Made by a program: the position numbers and the translations under genes. From NCBI RefSeq assembly GCF_030440555.1, contig NZ_CP047118.1, positions 1,612,001-1,676,000 of the forward strand: DNA of 64,000 bases. The letters run 5' to 3'. Each line of letters starts with the position of its first letter. The first letter of the stretch is position 1. This stretch comes from Corynebacterium caspium DSM 44850. GTDB lineage: Bacteria; Actinomycetota; Actinomycetes; Mycobacteriales; Mycobacteriaceae. The notes under the pieces were generated by a model that saw only the letters and a program-made list of their open reading frames with translations, was not told the DNA's origin and ran no database searches. Positions 57,401 to 63,419 of the stretch are shown piece by piece.

Positions 57401-57442
57401 GGTGCCGATGGCTACTATGCCGCCGGCAAAACCACTAGTTAA
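48410..57442 (+). CDS. fas: type I fatty acid synthase
   Basis: A 3,010-residue multifunctional enzyme. Domains seen in order (from ATG 48410) are acetyl transferase with S128 (GHSQG), enoyl reductase from about 370 (ILAGMTPTTVDAD) and dehydratase with DYNPIHTSKNAA at 1175. Malonyl/palmitoyl transferase has S1377 (GHSLG). An Ala/Pro-rich linker is at about 1662-1722, and ACP has the phosphopantetheine Ser at 1762 (NGVSSRRNQ). Ketoreductase is from 2063 (VTGAAPGS), and ketosynthase has Cys 2658 (AACATAA) and His in KHDTSTNANDPNE and TGHAKAG. All sites are intact. There is no phosphopantetheinyl transferase domain at the end. GAGGAAGCG lies before the chosen ATG, 5 codons after an earlier GTG. 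It supplies the fatty acids used for mycolate synthesis. Confidence 0.97.
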   Translation: MSLTPLLSLQRPAVLFAGQGSPWQQTLSNACAQPATPTQLAMLLAQVRTITAPLARELGSTVPGVFERLEELLSPNPPATPGAYSAADAQPAIAVPGIVLGQIAAIAQLRDLGLNIDDPTQTTSVGHSQGNLGVAAISHPAEALALAVLLGTALSTPTAFDHRSRMLAVRGFDKQQVDAARGNAEIAVINGPRQIVLAGSPEDLAAAERSLTAVAETFNARLEKREIGGSELNPNFTYLNVAAAFHHSANASIAETVVEWAKRCGLENIDVAGLAQEILVTPFDWTAQVEQLRTAGIKEMISLDQGLTKLTAPLLQGSGISIINASTTQERDLLATPGSKLPQAQTWEKFAPQLVKLPNGEVKVQTKFSTLTGYSPIILAGMTPTTVDADIVAAATNAGHWAEMAGGGQFSEDVFTHNKDNLVSQLEPGRAAQFNSMFFDRFLWNLQFGVQRIVSKARANGAAINGVTISAGVPEPEEAGALLEQMRADGYSYITFKPGTVEQIRAVIAIAKDNPTHELIMQIEDGHSGGHHSWINLDDLLLATYAQIREHSNLTLAVGGGLGDPQRAAEYLLGNWSKAYGLPAMPVDGILVGTAAMTALEAKTSPQVKELLKDTPGISFDDNDGWVGRLQCKGGVTSGQSHLLADLNELDNDYAAASRLIIQLDSDSYVENRDEIIAAMARTAKPYFGDVETMTYAEWIQHFVDLAFPWADITWPDRFLDLMHRVEARLNPADHGEIPTLFPDMDAIEDGPGAVAKLLEAYPSATETIVSARDAAWWVNLNLKHHKPLPWVCAIDADLARSFGLDSLWQSQDDRYPAESVRAIPGPVSVAAITSVNEPVAEILDRFEQAAAAQIDAAPTEVFSRLGAARTAEELILASPTIMWHGRLIDNPAHVLPREAFELLEEEDGWTIRVLAESRWDNLPEQPFTVRHVDIPLELPTTVSTGGSPVVSDARLPESVFALLAGVAGVGSRSAAGDLITDLPQVGEVTAEAPYGLITDTFTLPAELLNKHTAVTGAPLGVEAGTPDVLVGPAWPAIYTALGTGTIENGYPVIEGLLNAVHFDHSVELRRPLKELADGRTITVTSACAAIDESVSGRIVRVNLWLYSEGELVGTMVERFAIRGRAHGQELPPAGPAYGDAPLAAGIEPGPRSFLERATITAPANMTAFAMVSGDYNPIHTSKNAAGLVGLDDALVHGMWLSACAQHLAGKHGRIIGWTYAMYGMVQLNDVVEITAERVGRAGLNAAVEVTCRINGEVVSRGQGLMAVPHTAYIYPGQGIQSEGMGKGDRNSSPAAREIWRLADRHTREALGFSIRQIIDENPTEISVRGTVFRHPQGVLNLTQFTQVALAVVAYAQTARLRENNAIAPGAMYAGHSLGEYTALASLGNIFALEGVIDIVYSRGSAMGSLVERDAAGRSNYGLAALRPNMIGLSPTDVQAYVDDIAAQSGEFLQIVNYNIPGQQYSVAGTKAGLDALQAAAAAINPRAYIRIPGIDVPFHSSVLRPGVEAFAQKLEELLPATIDLEALVDRYVPNLVARPFELTQDFIDAINAEVPSARLAGVKVSDYDANELARLLLIELLSWQFASPVRWIETQELLLGQVEQLVEVGLASSPTLTNMAERTMDVVGTHVPVFNVERDQDTVMLTDAIPVPLEVAPEPAAASGEAGASDAGAGAGAGDAAAEATPAPAPAAPAAEAAAPAAPAAAAPAADTAGAVSGGSAPDLPFDPAAAIMTLFAFQNKIRLDQINDSDTVEELTNGVSSRRNQLLMDMSAELGVPAIDGAADADVATLRDRVRIAAPGYTPFGPVLAEAVTGRLRSLAGAAGAKVSAVAERVTGTWGLPASWVGQVEAEILLGSREGESIRGGQLATIPVAAANAAELQALIDAAVQAVAGRNGVNVSLSAGGSGGAGGAVVDSAALDAFAATVTGPDGVLATAARGVLEQLGLAAVDGDNTVITDTTLVDAVEAELGSGWLKLVTPCFDARQAVLFDDRWAQAREDLARVALGEIKLPTSRFAGVGEMIAGQARWWAANGGVGDLEAIAVAAENPAPAQHFANDIALVTGAAPGSIATAIIERLLEGGATVFMTASRITTQRKEFARRLYAQHAAPGAALWLVPANLSSYRDVDALLDWIGNEQVESVGGSATVVKPALTPTLAFPFAAPSVYGSVADAGPAAENQTRLLLWSVERTIAGLSRLAQRDVDTRTHIVLPGSPNRGIFGGDGAYGEVKAAFDAILSKWSVEAGWPAGVTLAQARIGWVAGTNLMSHNDMLIPAAKEAGLHVWTPEEISQELVNLASAENRAQAAIAPLDADFTGGLGSGSVSLTELAASLEAQATPEPTPEAVPTIAALPNCVRPQQAPAVPVGEVTQELDDMVVIVGIGEVSSWGSGRTRKEAEYGINRDGSVDLTAAGVLELAWMTGLIRWSEDPTPGWYDESGAEVAEQDIYARFRDEVAARAGVRELSDKYFLTDKGSIDVIEVYLDNPVTFTVASQSEAEDILAADPDKTTIAQIDGQWTVTRAQGATARVPRRATLTRTVAGQMPDNFDPANWGIPASMIDGADRIAVWNLVTAVDAFISSGFSPAELLQAVHPGNVASTQGTGIGGMESLHQVFVSRFLGEDRPSDILQEALPNVVAAHVMQAYVGGYGSMIHPVAACATAAVSLEEGVDKIALGKADVVVTGGIDDVQVESLTGFGDMNATAETAAMRAKGISDRFISRANDRRRGGFLEAEGGGTVILARASVAAELGLPVLAVVAHAASYADGAHTSIPAPGLGALGAGRGGTRSKLAKALKAQGLSPDDVQVVSKHDTSTNANDPNESELHARLWTALGRDEHNPLFVVSQKSLTGHAKAGAALFQIGGMVEILRSARLPQNAALDCVDPEIGAKGGPLVWLRSPLQLAQVKAVVLTSLGFGHVAALVVLTHPSVFEAALKNAGHDVAAWRRRATERLGAGVQRLEAGMIGRAPLFEQIDSRRLPADGNAAEIQLLLDENARLGADGYYAAGKTTS
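53392..53575 (+). repeat. Ala/Gly/Pro-coding repeat in the FAS linker
   Basis: Repeats such as GCTGGCGCTGGCGCTGGCG and CACCGGCACCGGCACCGGC, then GCTGCT/GCACCTGC triplets, encode the flexible linker before ACP. The linker is expected in FAS I (it lets ACP move), but the microsatellite-like coding suggests recent length change. Confidence 0.8.
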
Positions 57443-58487
57443 TATCCACCCCGACCCACACGGGTTCGGGTTCCAGAGTTACCTGGAAGCTAGCGTGCAC
57501 TCCCGCACGCAGCTCCCGGGCTAATTCCACTAGTTCAGCAGTAGTACCCACACCCCGGTTCGTCAGAGCCAGGGTGTGTTTTGTTGATAAGCCCACTGGC
57601 GCACTGGGATGGGGATAGCCTTTGGGAAAGCCTGCATTTTCAATTAACCAGGCTGCCGAAAGCTTTACTCCATCTGGGGCAGGATATGTTGGCAAAGTGG
57701 GGTGTTTTTCTTTTAAAGCCACTGCATGTGCCGGGCTAACCACTGGATTAGTGAAAAATGATCCCGCAGACCAAGTGTCATAATCTGCTGGATCAACCAC
57801 CATGCCTTTAGAACGGCGCAATTCCAATACCATTTCGCGCGCCTGAGCTACTGGTACTTGCTGGTTATCGGCGAAACGCAGCGGAATTGATAACCCCCCA
57901 GGGCTTAATTGCAGCTCAATTTCTAGTACCACTGCACGTTGGGTGAATTTCAAATTAGAATAGCGATACCCTAATTCCAAAGCACTAGCTGGAACCCAAC
58001 TATCAGTCTGGTTGTGCCTATCCCATAGGCGCACCTGGGTGAGTACTGCAGCTACCTCAGTGCCATAGGCCCCCACATTTTGCACCGGAGTAGCTCCCGC
58101 AGATCCCGGGATGCCCGAAAGGCATTCAATACCACCTAAGCCGCGCTCCACAGTGGCCGCTACCACGTCATCCCATACAGCTCCAGCTGCTGCCCGAACT
58201 AAGCCGGTATCAGATATTTCTAACTGCGCGGCATCGATAAGCACCACCACTACGGGCACTTCTCCATCGGCAACTACCAGGTTGGAGCCGCCACCTACTA
58301 CTAAGAGCGGAATCTGGTGGGCGTCTAGCACCGAAATTGCTTGAATCACCGCCGTTGGGGTGCTGCATCGTAAAACTGCTTGCGGACGACCCCCTAAATG
58401 CAGGGTGGTCAGCTCCTTAAAGCTGAGGTCTTCGCGAGTAATATCAGGAAGTTGGGCAAGTTCACGGAGCTGAGATTCATGTAACAC
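57435..58487 (-). CDS. murB: UDP-N-acetylenolpyruvoylglucosamine reductase MurB
   Basis: This FAD enzyme makes UDP-MurNAc for peptidoglycan. The flavin-binding segments VVGGGSNLVVADGEV and GIPGSAGATPVQNVGAYGTE are present, and the active-site Ser is in SAGSFFTNPVVS. The 350-residue length and the YRYSNLKF-containing loop place it in type I. The end overlaps the fas end by 8 bp (convergent). Confidence 0.96.
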   Translation of the reverse strand: MLHESQLRELAQLPDITREDLSFKELTTLHLGGRPQAVLRCSTPTAVIQAISVLDAHQIPLLVVGGGSNLVVADGEVPVVVVLIDAAQLEISDTGLVRAAAGAVWDDVVAATVERGLGGIECLSGIPGSAGATPVQNVGAYGTEVAAVLTQVRLWDRHNQTDSWVPASALELGYRYSNLKFTQRAVVLEIELQLSPGGLSIPLRFADNQQVPVAQAREMVLELRRSKGMVVDPADYDTWSAGSFFTNPVVSPAHAVALKEKHPTLPTYPAPDGVKLSAAWLIENAGFPKGYPHPSAPVGLSTKHTLALTNRGVGTTAELVELARELRAGVHASFQVTLEPEPVWVGVDIN

Positions 58488-58511
58488 GCTTATAACGGTA
58501 GTCTGTTACCT

Positions 58512-59003
58512 ATGGCAACTCACAGTGAATACACCGTCACAGTGCCGCACCCTATTGCTAAGGTGCACGCAGCACTCACTAATGAAGAATTTTGGAAGTT
58601 CGATGTTGAGAACTTATCGCCTGAAGCTGGGGAAGTTCATAGCTTCGACGGTGCGGAGGCCGTACTCTATGAAGTCCTGCCCCTAGAGGTCCTTCCGGAG
58701 GCCGTACGCTCTATGATCTCCCAGGCCTTAAAAGTTAAGCGCGTGATGACTGTCGGCCCCTTGCAAGATAATAAGGCTGAGGTTGATTACAGCGCCGATA
58801 TTAAAGGCACCCCGGTTGGATATGAGGGGGAAATTTTAATCTCTGGCGATGACACCTCCACCACCTTTGACTACGAAAATAAGATGAGCGTAAATATTCC
58901 CATCATGGGAGCTGCCATTGAACCCAAGGTAGCTGAAGCCCTCGGGGAAATCTTTGAACGCGAAGGCGAACTCCTCGCACAGTGGATCACCGAAAACCTC
59001 TAA
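58512..59003 (+). CDS. DUF2505 family protein (Rv0481c-like)
   Basis: The 163-residue protein appears to be a START/SRPBCC-like fold: HSEYTVTVPHPIAKVHAALT at the start, VKRVMTVGPLQDNKAEVDYS in the middle and a long helix at the end (EALGEIFEREGELLAQWI). This fits DUF2505, found next to murB in Mycobacteriales. Ligand and function are unknown. It is divergent from murB and overlaps the following gene by 22 bp if that gene starts at GTG 58982. Confidence 0.85.
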   Translation: MATHSEYTVTVPHPIAKVHAALTNEEFWKFDVENLSPEAGEVHSFDGAEAVLYEVLPLEVLPEAVRSMISQALKVKRVMTVGPLQDNKAEVDYSADIKGTPVGYEGEILISGDDTSTTFDYENKMSVNIPIMGAAIEPKVAEALGEIFEREGELLAQWITENL

Positions 59004-59773
59004 ACCCTATTGGAACTATCACTCGTGGCACCACCGGTTTTAACCGGCTCCGACGCTGCGATAGATGGCTAGTTCACCAAGAAGCAACCCGCCGCGCGCT
59101 CCACGCAGGCGGGTCTTCTGCGTTGGCTCTAGACGTAGGCTATGGCGCCAGTTGGACCACCACCGTGGAATGGGCCAGGTGGTTACGCCGCGTACGTCCA
59201 GACGTACACATCACTGGCTTAGAAATTAACCCAGCACTTTTACAAGAACCCCGCGAAGGGGTAAATTTTGAGCTCGGCGGATTCGAATTAGCAGGTTATC
59301 GCCCTAATTTAGTACGTGCTTTTAATGTATTGCGCCAATATGACGCCGCTGAAGTTCCTGCCGCCTGGGAACTAGTTTGCTCCCGACTACACCCCGAAGG
59401 CCTCTTTATTGAAGGCACCTGTGATGAAATCGGAAGGCGCTGCTGTTGGATAACCCTAGGCCCTGAAGGACCCCGCACCCTCACTTTGGCTTGGGATCCC
59501 TTCACCGTAACTAAGCCCTCAGATTTAGCGGAGCGCCTCCCCAAAATTTTGATTCATCGCAATATTCCTGGGGAACCAATCCATGAATTACTGCGCCAAG
59601 CCGATGCCGCCTGGGAACATGCCGCAGGATGGTCTCCTTATGGGCCGCGAGTGCGCTGGCGACAAGCCCATGCGATGCTGAAACAAGCAGGAGTTCCAGT
59701 ATTAGCGCAGCGTCGGCGCCTGCGCGATAACGTGCTAACAGTTCCCTGGGATGCCGTAGACTTGCCCGCATGA
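58982..59773 (+). CDS. SAM-dependent methyltransferase-like protein
   Basis: The 263-residue protein has a class I methyltransferase core: the SAM loop LALDVGYGASWTTTVEWA near 50, GLEINPALLQ near 78 (acidic ribose ligand) and ELVCSRLHPEGLFIEGTCDE near 130. The substrate is unknown. No ATG fits, and GTG 58982 is the first plausible start, within the preceding gene. The start is therefore uncertain. The stop overlaps the next gene's ATG by 4 bp. Confidence 0.82.
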   Translation: MDHRKPLNPIGTITRGTTGFNRLRRCDRWLVHQEATRRALHAGGSSALALDVGYGASWTTTVEWARWLRRVRPDVHITGLEINPALLQEPREGVNFELGGFELAGYRPNLVRAFNVLRQYDAAEVPAAWELVCSRLHPEGLFIEGTCDEIGRRCCWITLGPEGPRTLTLAWDPFTVTKPSDLAERLPKILIHRNIPGEPIHELLRQADAAWEHAAGWSPYGPRVRWRQAHAMLKQAGVPVLAQRRRLRDNVLTVPWDAVDLPA

Positions 59774-60630
59774 AAACTCTGCGCAAGATTATCCTGTCGC
59801 TATTTATCGTAATTGTTCTAGCTGGTTTCGCTGCTGAAGCCGGTATTCGATGGGCAACGAATCGGGCCCTGGAGGCAGAATTTTCTACTAGCGCCGGTGC
59901 CGGTGATGCTGGTGAGGCTGCTGCTAAACCTGAAATTAGCTTTGGGCGTTCTTCGATTTTATTAAGTGCGATTACTGGAAATATTCCCCTAATCACAGTT
60001 AAAACGCCTTCTACCTTGCAATTTAATACCACTGCTAGTGGGATTACGGAGGTCTCGGGAAATCCGGCCGCGCAGGTGCGCATTGAAAATTTAAAGATGC
60101 CTCGTAATCAAGCTGCAGTCGCAGGGCATATCACGATTATTTCCGAAGCTCCCACCCAGTATTTATTAGCGGTTACTCAAAAGCAGCTGGCGGATTCTTT
60201 GGGCGATAATATTTTTTCGCAACTGCTACAAATCACTAAGTTGACCCCGAATCCGGCTACGGGAACTTTGGCCGCAGAATTTTCTAGCGGAGCTGCAGAA
60301 TTAGTTTTAAAGCCTGCAGTAGTTGCTGGTCAAAGCACTTTTGAGGTAGTAGAAACCCGACTTTTTGGCTTCACTTTATCAGAGGCTGTATCTGCTGGAA
60401 TATCTTCAGCTTTTGCCAGTGGGGTTAATGAGCGCATCGCTGATAACAAGGGATTACAAGTGGAATCCCTCGAAGTTACTGCAAATGGTCTGCTCATTAC
60501 CGCTACTGGCACAAATGTGCAGCTTTCTGAGCTAGAAACTATCAGTGGTGCCGCCAATGCTGGAGCGGCAGCGGGGGCTGAAGCGGCGGCCGGAGTGACA
60601 GCAGCTAAGCCTATAGCGGCAACTCTTTAG
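59770..60630 (+). CDS. DUF2993 family exported protein (LmeA-like)
   Basis: The 286-residue protein has an N-terminal membrane or signal segment (KIILSLFIVIVLAGFAAEAG) followed by an extracytoplasmic domain. Motifs such as NRALEAEF and the central ITEVSGNPAAQVRIENLKMP suggest DUF2993, the family of LmeA, a mycobacterial protein linked to lipomannan length. A connection to the mgtA pathway is possible but unproved. The C-terminus is Ala-rich repeat (NAGAAAGAEAAAGVTAA), and it overlaps the next gene by 20 bp. Confidence 0.8.
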   Translation: MKTLRKIILSLFIVIVLAGFAAEAGIRWATNRALEAEFSTSAGAGDAGEAAAKPEISFGRSSILLSAITGNIPLITVKTPSTLQFNTTASGITEVSGNPAAQVRIENLKMPRNQAAVAGHITIISEAPTQYLLAVTQKQLADSLGDNIFSQLLQITKLTPNPATGTLAAEFSSGAAELVLKPAVVAGQSTFEVVETRLFGFTLSEAVSAGISSAFASGVNERIADNKGLQVESLEVTANGLLITATGTNVQLSELETISGAANAGAAAGAEAAAGVTAAKPIAATL

Positions 60631-61009
60631 TACCTGTTAGCCGCATAATATTGGCCGGGATCGGAGTTTCCCGGTATAGCCACACTGGTACAGCCTCAGA
60701 AACCGCTTCGCAGACGGTCATAATATCTGCGATTAATTCATTTTCTCCATGAGTGTCATCGAGGGCTAAAAGAATCTCTGCGGCACCGTATTGCACTGCC
60801 AGGCGGGCTTCGGTGGCTTTAATTAAGCTGTGGTGGCGCCCGGTTGGAAAGCCAACCGCAGCTATCACTCGCACTCCGTCATAAAGCGATTCCTGGGCCG
60901 GGAGCCATCCGGCTGGAATAAGAAGCGCAGCACCGGTGCGGCGTGCCGTCGCAAAGCTGGGAAGTACTTCTTGCCTTTGGGCAGGGGCGCCCGTGAGGTC
61001 AATTACCAT
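60611..61009 (-). CDS. shortened DeoC-like (deoxyribose-phosphate aldolase) protein
   Basis: The 132-residue frame resembles the first half of DeoC: ALLIPAGWLPAQESLYDG, then VRVIAAVGFPTGRHHSLIK and EARLAVQYGAAEI, corresponding to VVGFPLG and EA...GADEID in true DeoC. The part holding the Schiff-base lysine (KTSTGF) is absent, and the protein is about 90 residues short. It occupies the place of deoC (Rv0478) beside the DUF2516 gene. It is either a remnant or a non-aldolase derivative. The reading frame is clean with no internal stop. Confidence 0.65.
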   Translation of the reverse strand: MVIDLTGAPAQRQEVLPSFATARRTGAALLIPAGWLPAQESLYDGVRVIAAVGFPTGRHHSLIKATEARLAVQYGAAEILLALDDTHGENELIADIMTVCEAVSEAVPVWLYRETPIPANIMRLTGTKELPL

Positions 61010-61320
61010 TGGTACCGGCCACTGAGAATATCGCGGATTTGGGGGTACACATCAAACCAATAAACCCCGATCACCACTACCCCAACTATTGCAATAAAAC
61101 TCAGATGCGCTAAACCAAGCCCACTGGGCAGACAAATCATCGCAGATAGCAGCAAGGCCCCTAGCCACATATGCTTGCTCATCCGATCCGCGGCGGTAAA
61201 AGCATCTGCGCGGGTGGTAGCTACCCGTGCTGCCCCGACGGCACCAGCTATGCCAACAATTAGGAATAATAAATCATAAACATAGGTTAAATATAGTAAT
61301 AACGTCGCTAGAAGCGGCAT
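61003..61320 (-). CDS. DUF2516 family small membrane protein (Rv0476-like)
   Basis: The 105-residue protein has three predicted membrane helices: LATLLLYLTYVYDLLFLIVG, KHMWLGALLLSAMICLPSG and LSFIAIVGVVVIGVYWFDVY. The loop AARVATTRADAFTAADRMSK is characteristic of the family. It lies upstream of the deoC-like gene with a 7-bp overlap, as in M. tuberculosis. The function is unknown. Confidence 0.88.
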   Translation of the reverse strand: MPLLATLLLYLTYVYDLLFLIVGIAGAVGAARVATTRADAFTAADRMSKHMWLGALLLSAMICLPSGLGLAHLSFIAIVGVVVIGVYWFDVYPQIRDILSGRYQW

Positions 61321-61364
61321 TTTTCCTCCATAATTTGTGGTCTGAGCTCCCTAGCTACCACTGC

Positions 61365-62720
61365 TTAAAATAAAAGATCTACAAATACATGAATTAATAA
61401 GCCAGCAAGGGCTCCTACTAAGGTGCCATTAAGGCGAATAAATTGGAGATCCTTGCCAACTAGAAGTTCCAGCTTATCGGAAGCTTCGCGGGCATCCCAG
61501 GCTGCCACTGTTTCAGAGATAATCCCGGTTATATTATCGGCATAATTATCTGCCAAAAATGCGACTACCCCCACCAACCTACGGTTGGCTTTATCCTGCA
61601 ACTCTGATTCGGTAACTAAACGTTGCCCCCACTGCTGGCTCTGGGATACCACCGCACGCCTTAGCCCAGATTCCGGATTTTCCAAAGCCTCTAGTAATGC
61701 CGTGGCACCTGAACGCCATAAACTTGGACCAATCTGCGCCACACTTTGGGAATGCAAAACCTCTTGCTTCCAATTTTCTAGCCGCTGTATTAACGCTGGA
61801 TCTTCTTGGAGATCCGTGGCTAAATCCTGCAACCACCTATATAAAGCCAAACGCGCAGCGTGTTGCGGAGTATTGGCAACATCTTGCAACCAATCCCGCA
61901 ATTCTCGATAAAGTTTTTCGCCCACCAAAGTATTGACGAATCTGGGTGCCCACAATGGCCGGCGCTCATCTACCAAAGCCACAATTACATCCTCTGCCCC
62001 GGCAATTTTGCGCGCTGCCCACTGCAAAACTTCATCAATTACTGGCTCCACCCGATTTTCCGCCAGCAAAATCTCCAAGCCACGACCCAAAGGCGGCGCC
62101 CATTCTGGCTCCCCTAATTTAGCGATAACCACCCGCTGCAAAATTTCTTCTACCCCGGTGGAATCAAATCGCTGCAGGGCTTTTGCCCCCAAACTTCCCA
62201 CCTCTTGGGATACTTTCTCCGCATTTTCCGGAGTGCTTAGCCAGCTTCCTAATTGGCGCGGAATTTCAGCTTGGGCAATTTTGGCGGTAATCAGCTCCGC
62301 ATTTAAAAAATTATCTCCCACAAAATCTGATAATGCCGCCCCCAACTGGTCTTTTTTGCGCGGTATTAAAGCAGTGTGCGGAATCGGAATTCCCATAGGA
62401 TGTTTAAATAGTGCGGTTACGGCAAACCAGTCCGCTAAACCGCCAACCATGCCAGCTTCTGCCCCCGCGCGCACATACCCTAACCAGCGCGGCACGGTAC
62501 TTCCGGGGATGCCTTCAAGATGATGTTCCCACCAAGTGCAGGCCAAAAAGGTTATTGCAGCAAATACCAGGAGCGCGGTGACCAGGATTTTATGGTTGCG
62601 CAGGCTCCGACGCCGAGAGTCCGCATCCGCTGGTGCGGGAGGTGCTGATAGTGCAGGTGATACTGACGGTTCGGGGGTGCCTGGTGCGGGTTGGAGTGCG
62701 TGTCTGGGCATGGGGGCCAT
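61365..62720 (-). CDS. DUF445 domain membrane protein
   Basis: The protein has an N-terminal Pro/Ala/Ser tract, one membrane helix (ILVTALLVFAAITFLACTW), a large domain with GLADWFAVTALFKHPMGIPIPHT, and a final helix (VGALAGLLIHVFVDLLF). These are the marks of DUF445/YjiN-type proteins, whose role is unknown. Starts at 62720 or 62711 (ATG) are preferred. The open frame to 62834 crosses a GC-rich repeat coding only Arg, Ala and Pro, and is judged non-coding. Confidence 0.87.
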   Translation of the reverse strand: MAPMPRHALQPAPGTPEPSVSPALSAPPAPADADSRRRSLRNHKILVTALLVFAAITFLACTWWEHHLEGIPGSTVPRWLGYVRAGAEAGMVGGLADWFAVTALFKHPMGIPIPHTALIPRKKDQLGAALSDFVGDNFLNAELITAKIAQAEIPRQLGSWLSTPENAEKVSQEVGSLGAKALQRFDSTGVEEILQRVVIAKLGEPEWAPPLGRGLEILLAENRVEPVIDEVLQWAARKIAGAEDVIVALVDERRPLWAPRFVNTLVGEKLYRELRDWLQDVANTPQHAARLALYRWLQDLATDLQEDPALIQRLENWKQEVLHSQSVAQIGPSLWRSGATALLEALENPESGLRRAVVSQSQQWGQRLVTESELQDKANRRLVGVVAFLADNYADNITGIISETVAAWDAREASDKLELLVGKDLQFIRLNGTLVGALAGLLIHVFVDLLF

Positions 62721-62749
62721 TCTAGAAGTTTCGCAGGATTGCGGCGATG

Positions 62750-62832
62750 GTGCCGGTGCCGGCGGCGCGAGACGTGCGGCGAGTCGTGCGGCGGACGTGC
62801 GCGGGCGGGCGCGGGCGGGCGCCACCAGCAGC
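62750..62832. repeat. GC-rich degenerate repeat before the DUF445 gene
   Basis: Units such as GGTGCCG, GTGCGGCG and GCGGGCGGGC are repeated side by side here. The stretch is between the DUF445 gene and the end of the sdh operon and probably covers the promoter of the former. Confidence 0.6.
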
Positions 62833-62863
62833 ATGGCCAGCAGCGCGCGCTGCGAATGCGCAA

Positions 62864-62896
62864 ACCCGCCACCACAAGATTGCTGTGGTGGCGGGT
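62864..62896 (-). terminator. hairpin after the sdh operon
   Basis: ACCCGCCACCACA (62864-62876) pairs perfectly with TGTGGTGGCGGGT (62884-62896) around a 7-base loop. On the minus strand it is followed by only a short T3 stretch, yet stem strength and place (85 bp after the operon's last gene) support a terminator. Confidence 0.75.
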
Positions 62897-62980
62897 GGGC
62901 GGTTATGAAAATTTGGGGGTATTCCTTAGTTGAATCCAGTTGCGGCTAAGGGCGCTCAACATTGCCTTGCTGGATTTGAA

Positions 62981-63349
62981 CTAGTTTACGCGCCCGGTTT
63001 CGCGCACGTATGCGTGATAATCTCGGCGGCCAGATTTGATCAAAATGGTGCCGACTACTACTAGCAGGAGGGCGCTAATAATTCCTCCGGCAAGGAATGG
63101 CATTGCGGTGTGATTTGCTAGCCCAGTATTGCCATAGGCTGCAATTGCGCCACCCCATATAGCAATTCCTGCAGGACAAAGCGCTGCGAGTACAAGTCCC
63201 ATTCCAAGCCAAGTGCGCACTTTATTCAAAGAAGAATGTGGTGCGCTATAGCTCACGGGATCGTAACCGGCGATGTAATGCATTCCGCTTGCGCGGTAGG
63301 CTGGGAAATATTCCGCAGCTTGATTCGCCATAACCATCTGGCTATTCAT
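62981..63349 (-). CDS. small membrane protein downstream of sdhB
   Basis: The 122-residue protein has a polar N-terminus (HYIAGYDPVSYSAPHSS) and two membrane helices, GMGLVLAALCPAGIAIWGGAI and MPFLAGGIISALLLVVVGTI. It ends in a charged tail. A gene of this kind follows sdhCAB in corynebacteria. It could be an accessory of succinate dehydrogenase, inferred only from its position 70 bp after sdhB. Confidence 0.82.
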   Translation of the reverse strand: MNSQMVMANQAAEYFPAYRASGMHYIAGYDPVSYSAPHSSLNKVRTWLGMGLVLAALCPAGIAIWGGAIAAYGNTGLANHTAMPFLAGGIISALLLVVVGTILIKSGRRDYHAYVRETGRVN

Positions 63350-63419
63350 TTCCGTGCCATGCCTTTCTCAAGGTGTTGAGCTTTTATTAAGCATTTTAAT
63401 ACTGATGGAGACTGTAGTT

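Noticed and set aside
62721..62834. N-terminal extension of the DUF445 frame
   Set aside because: It codes only for Arg, Ala and Pro from a repeat and precedes good ATG starts.
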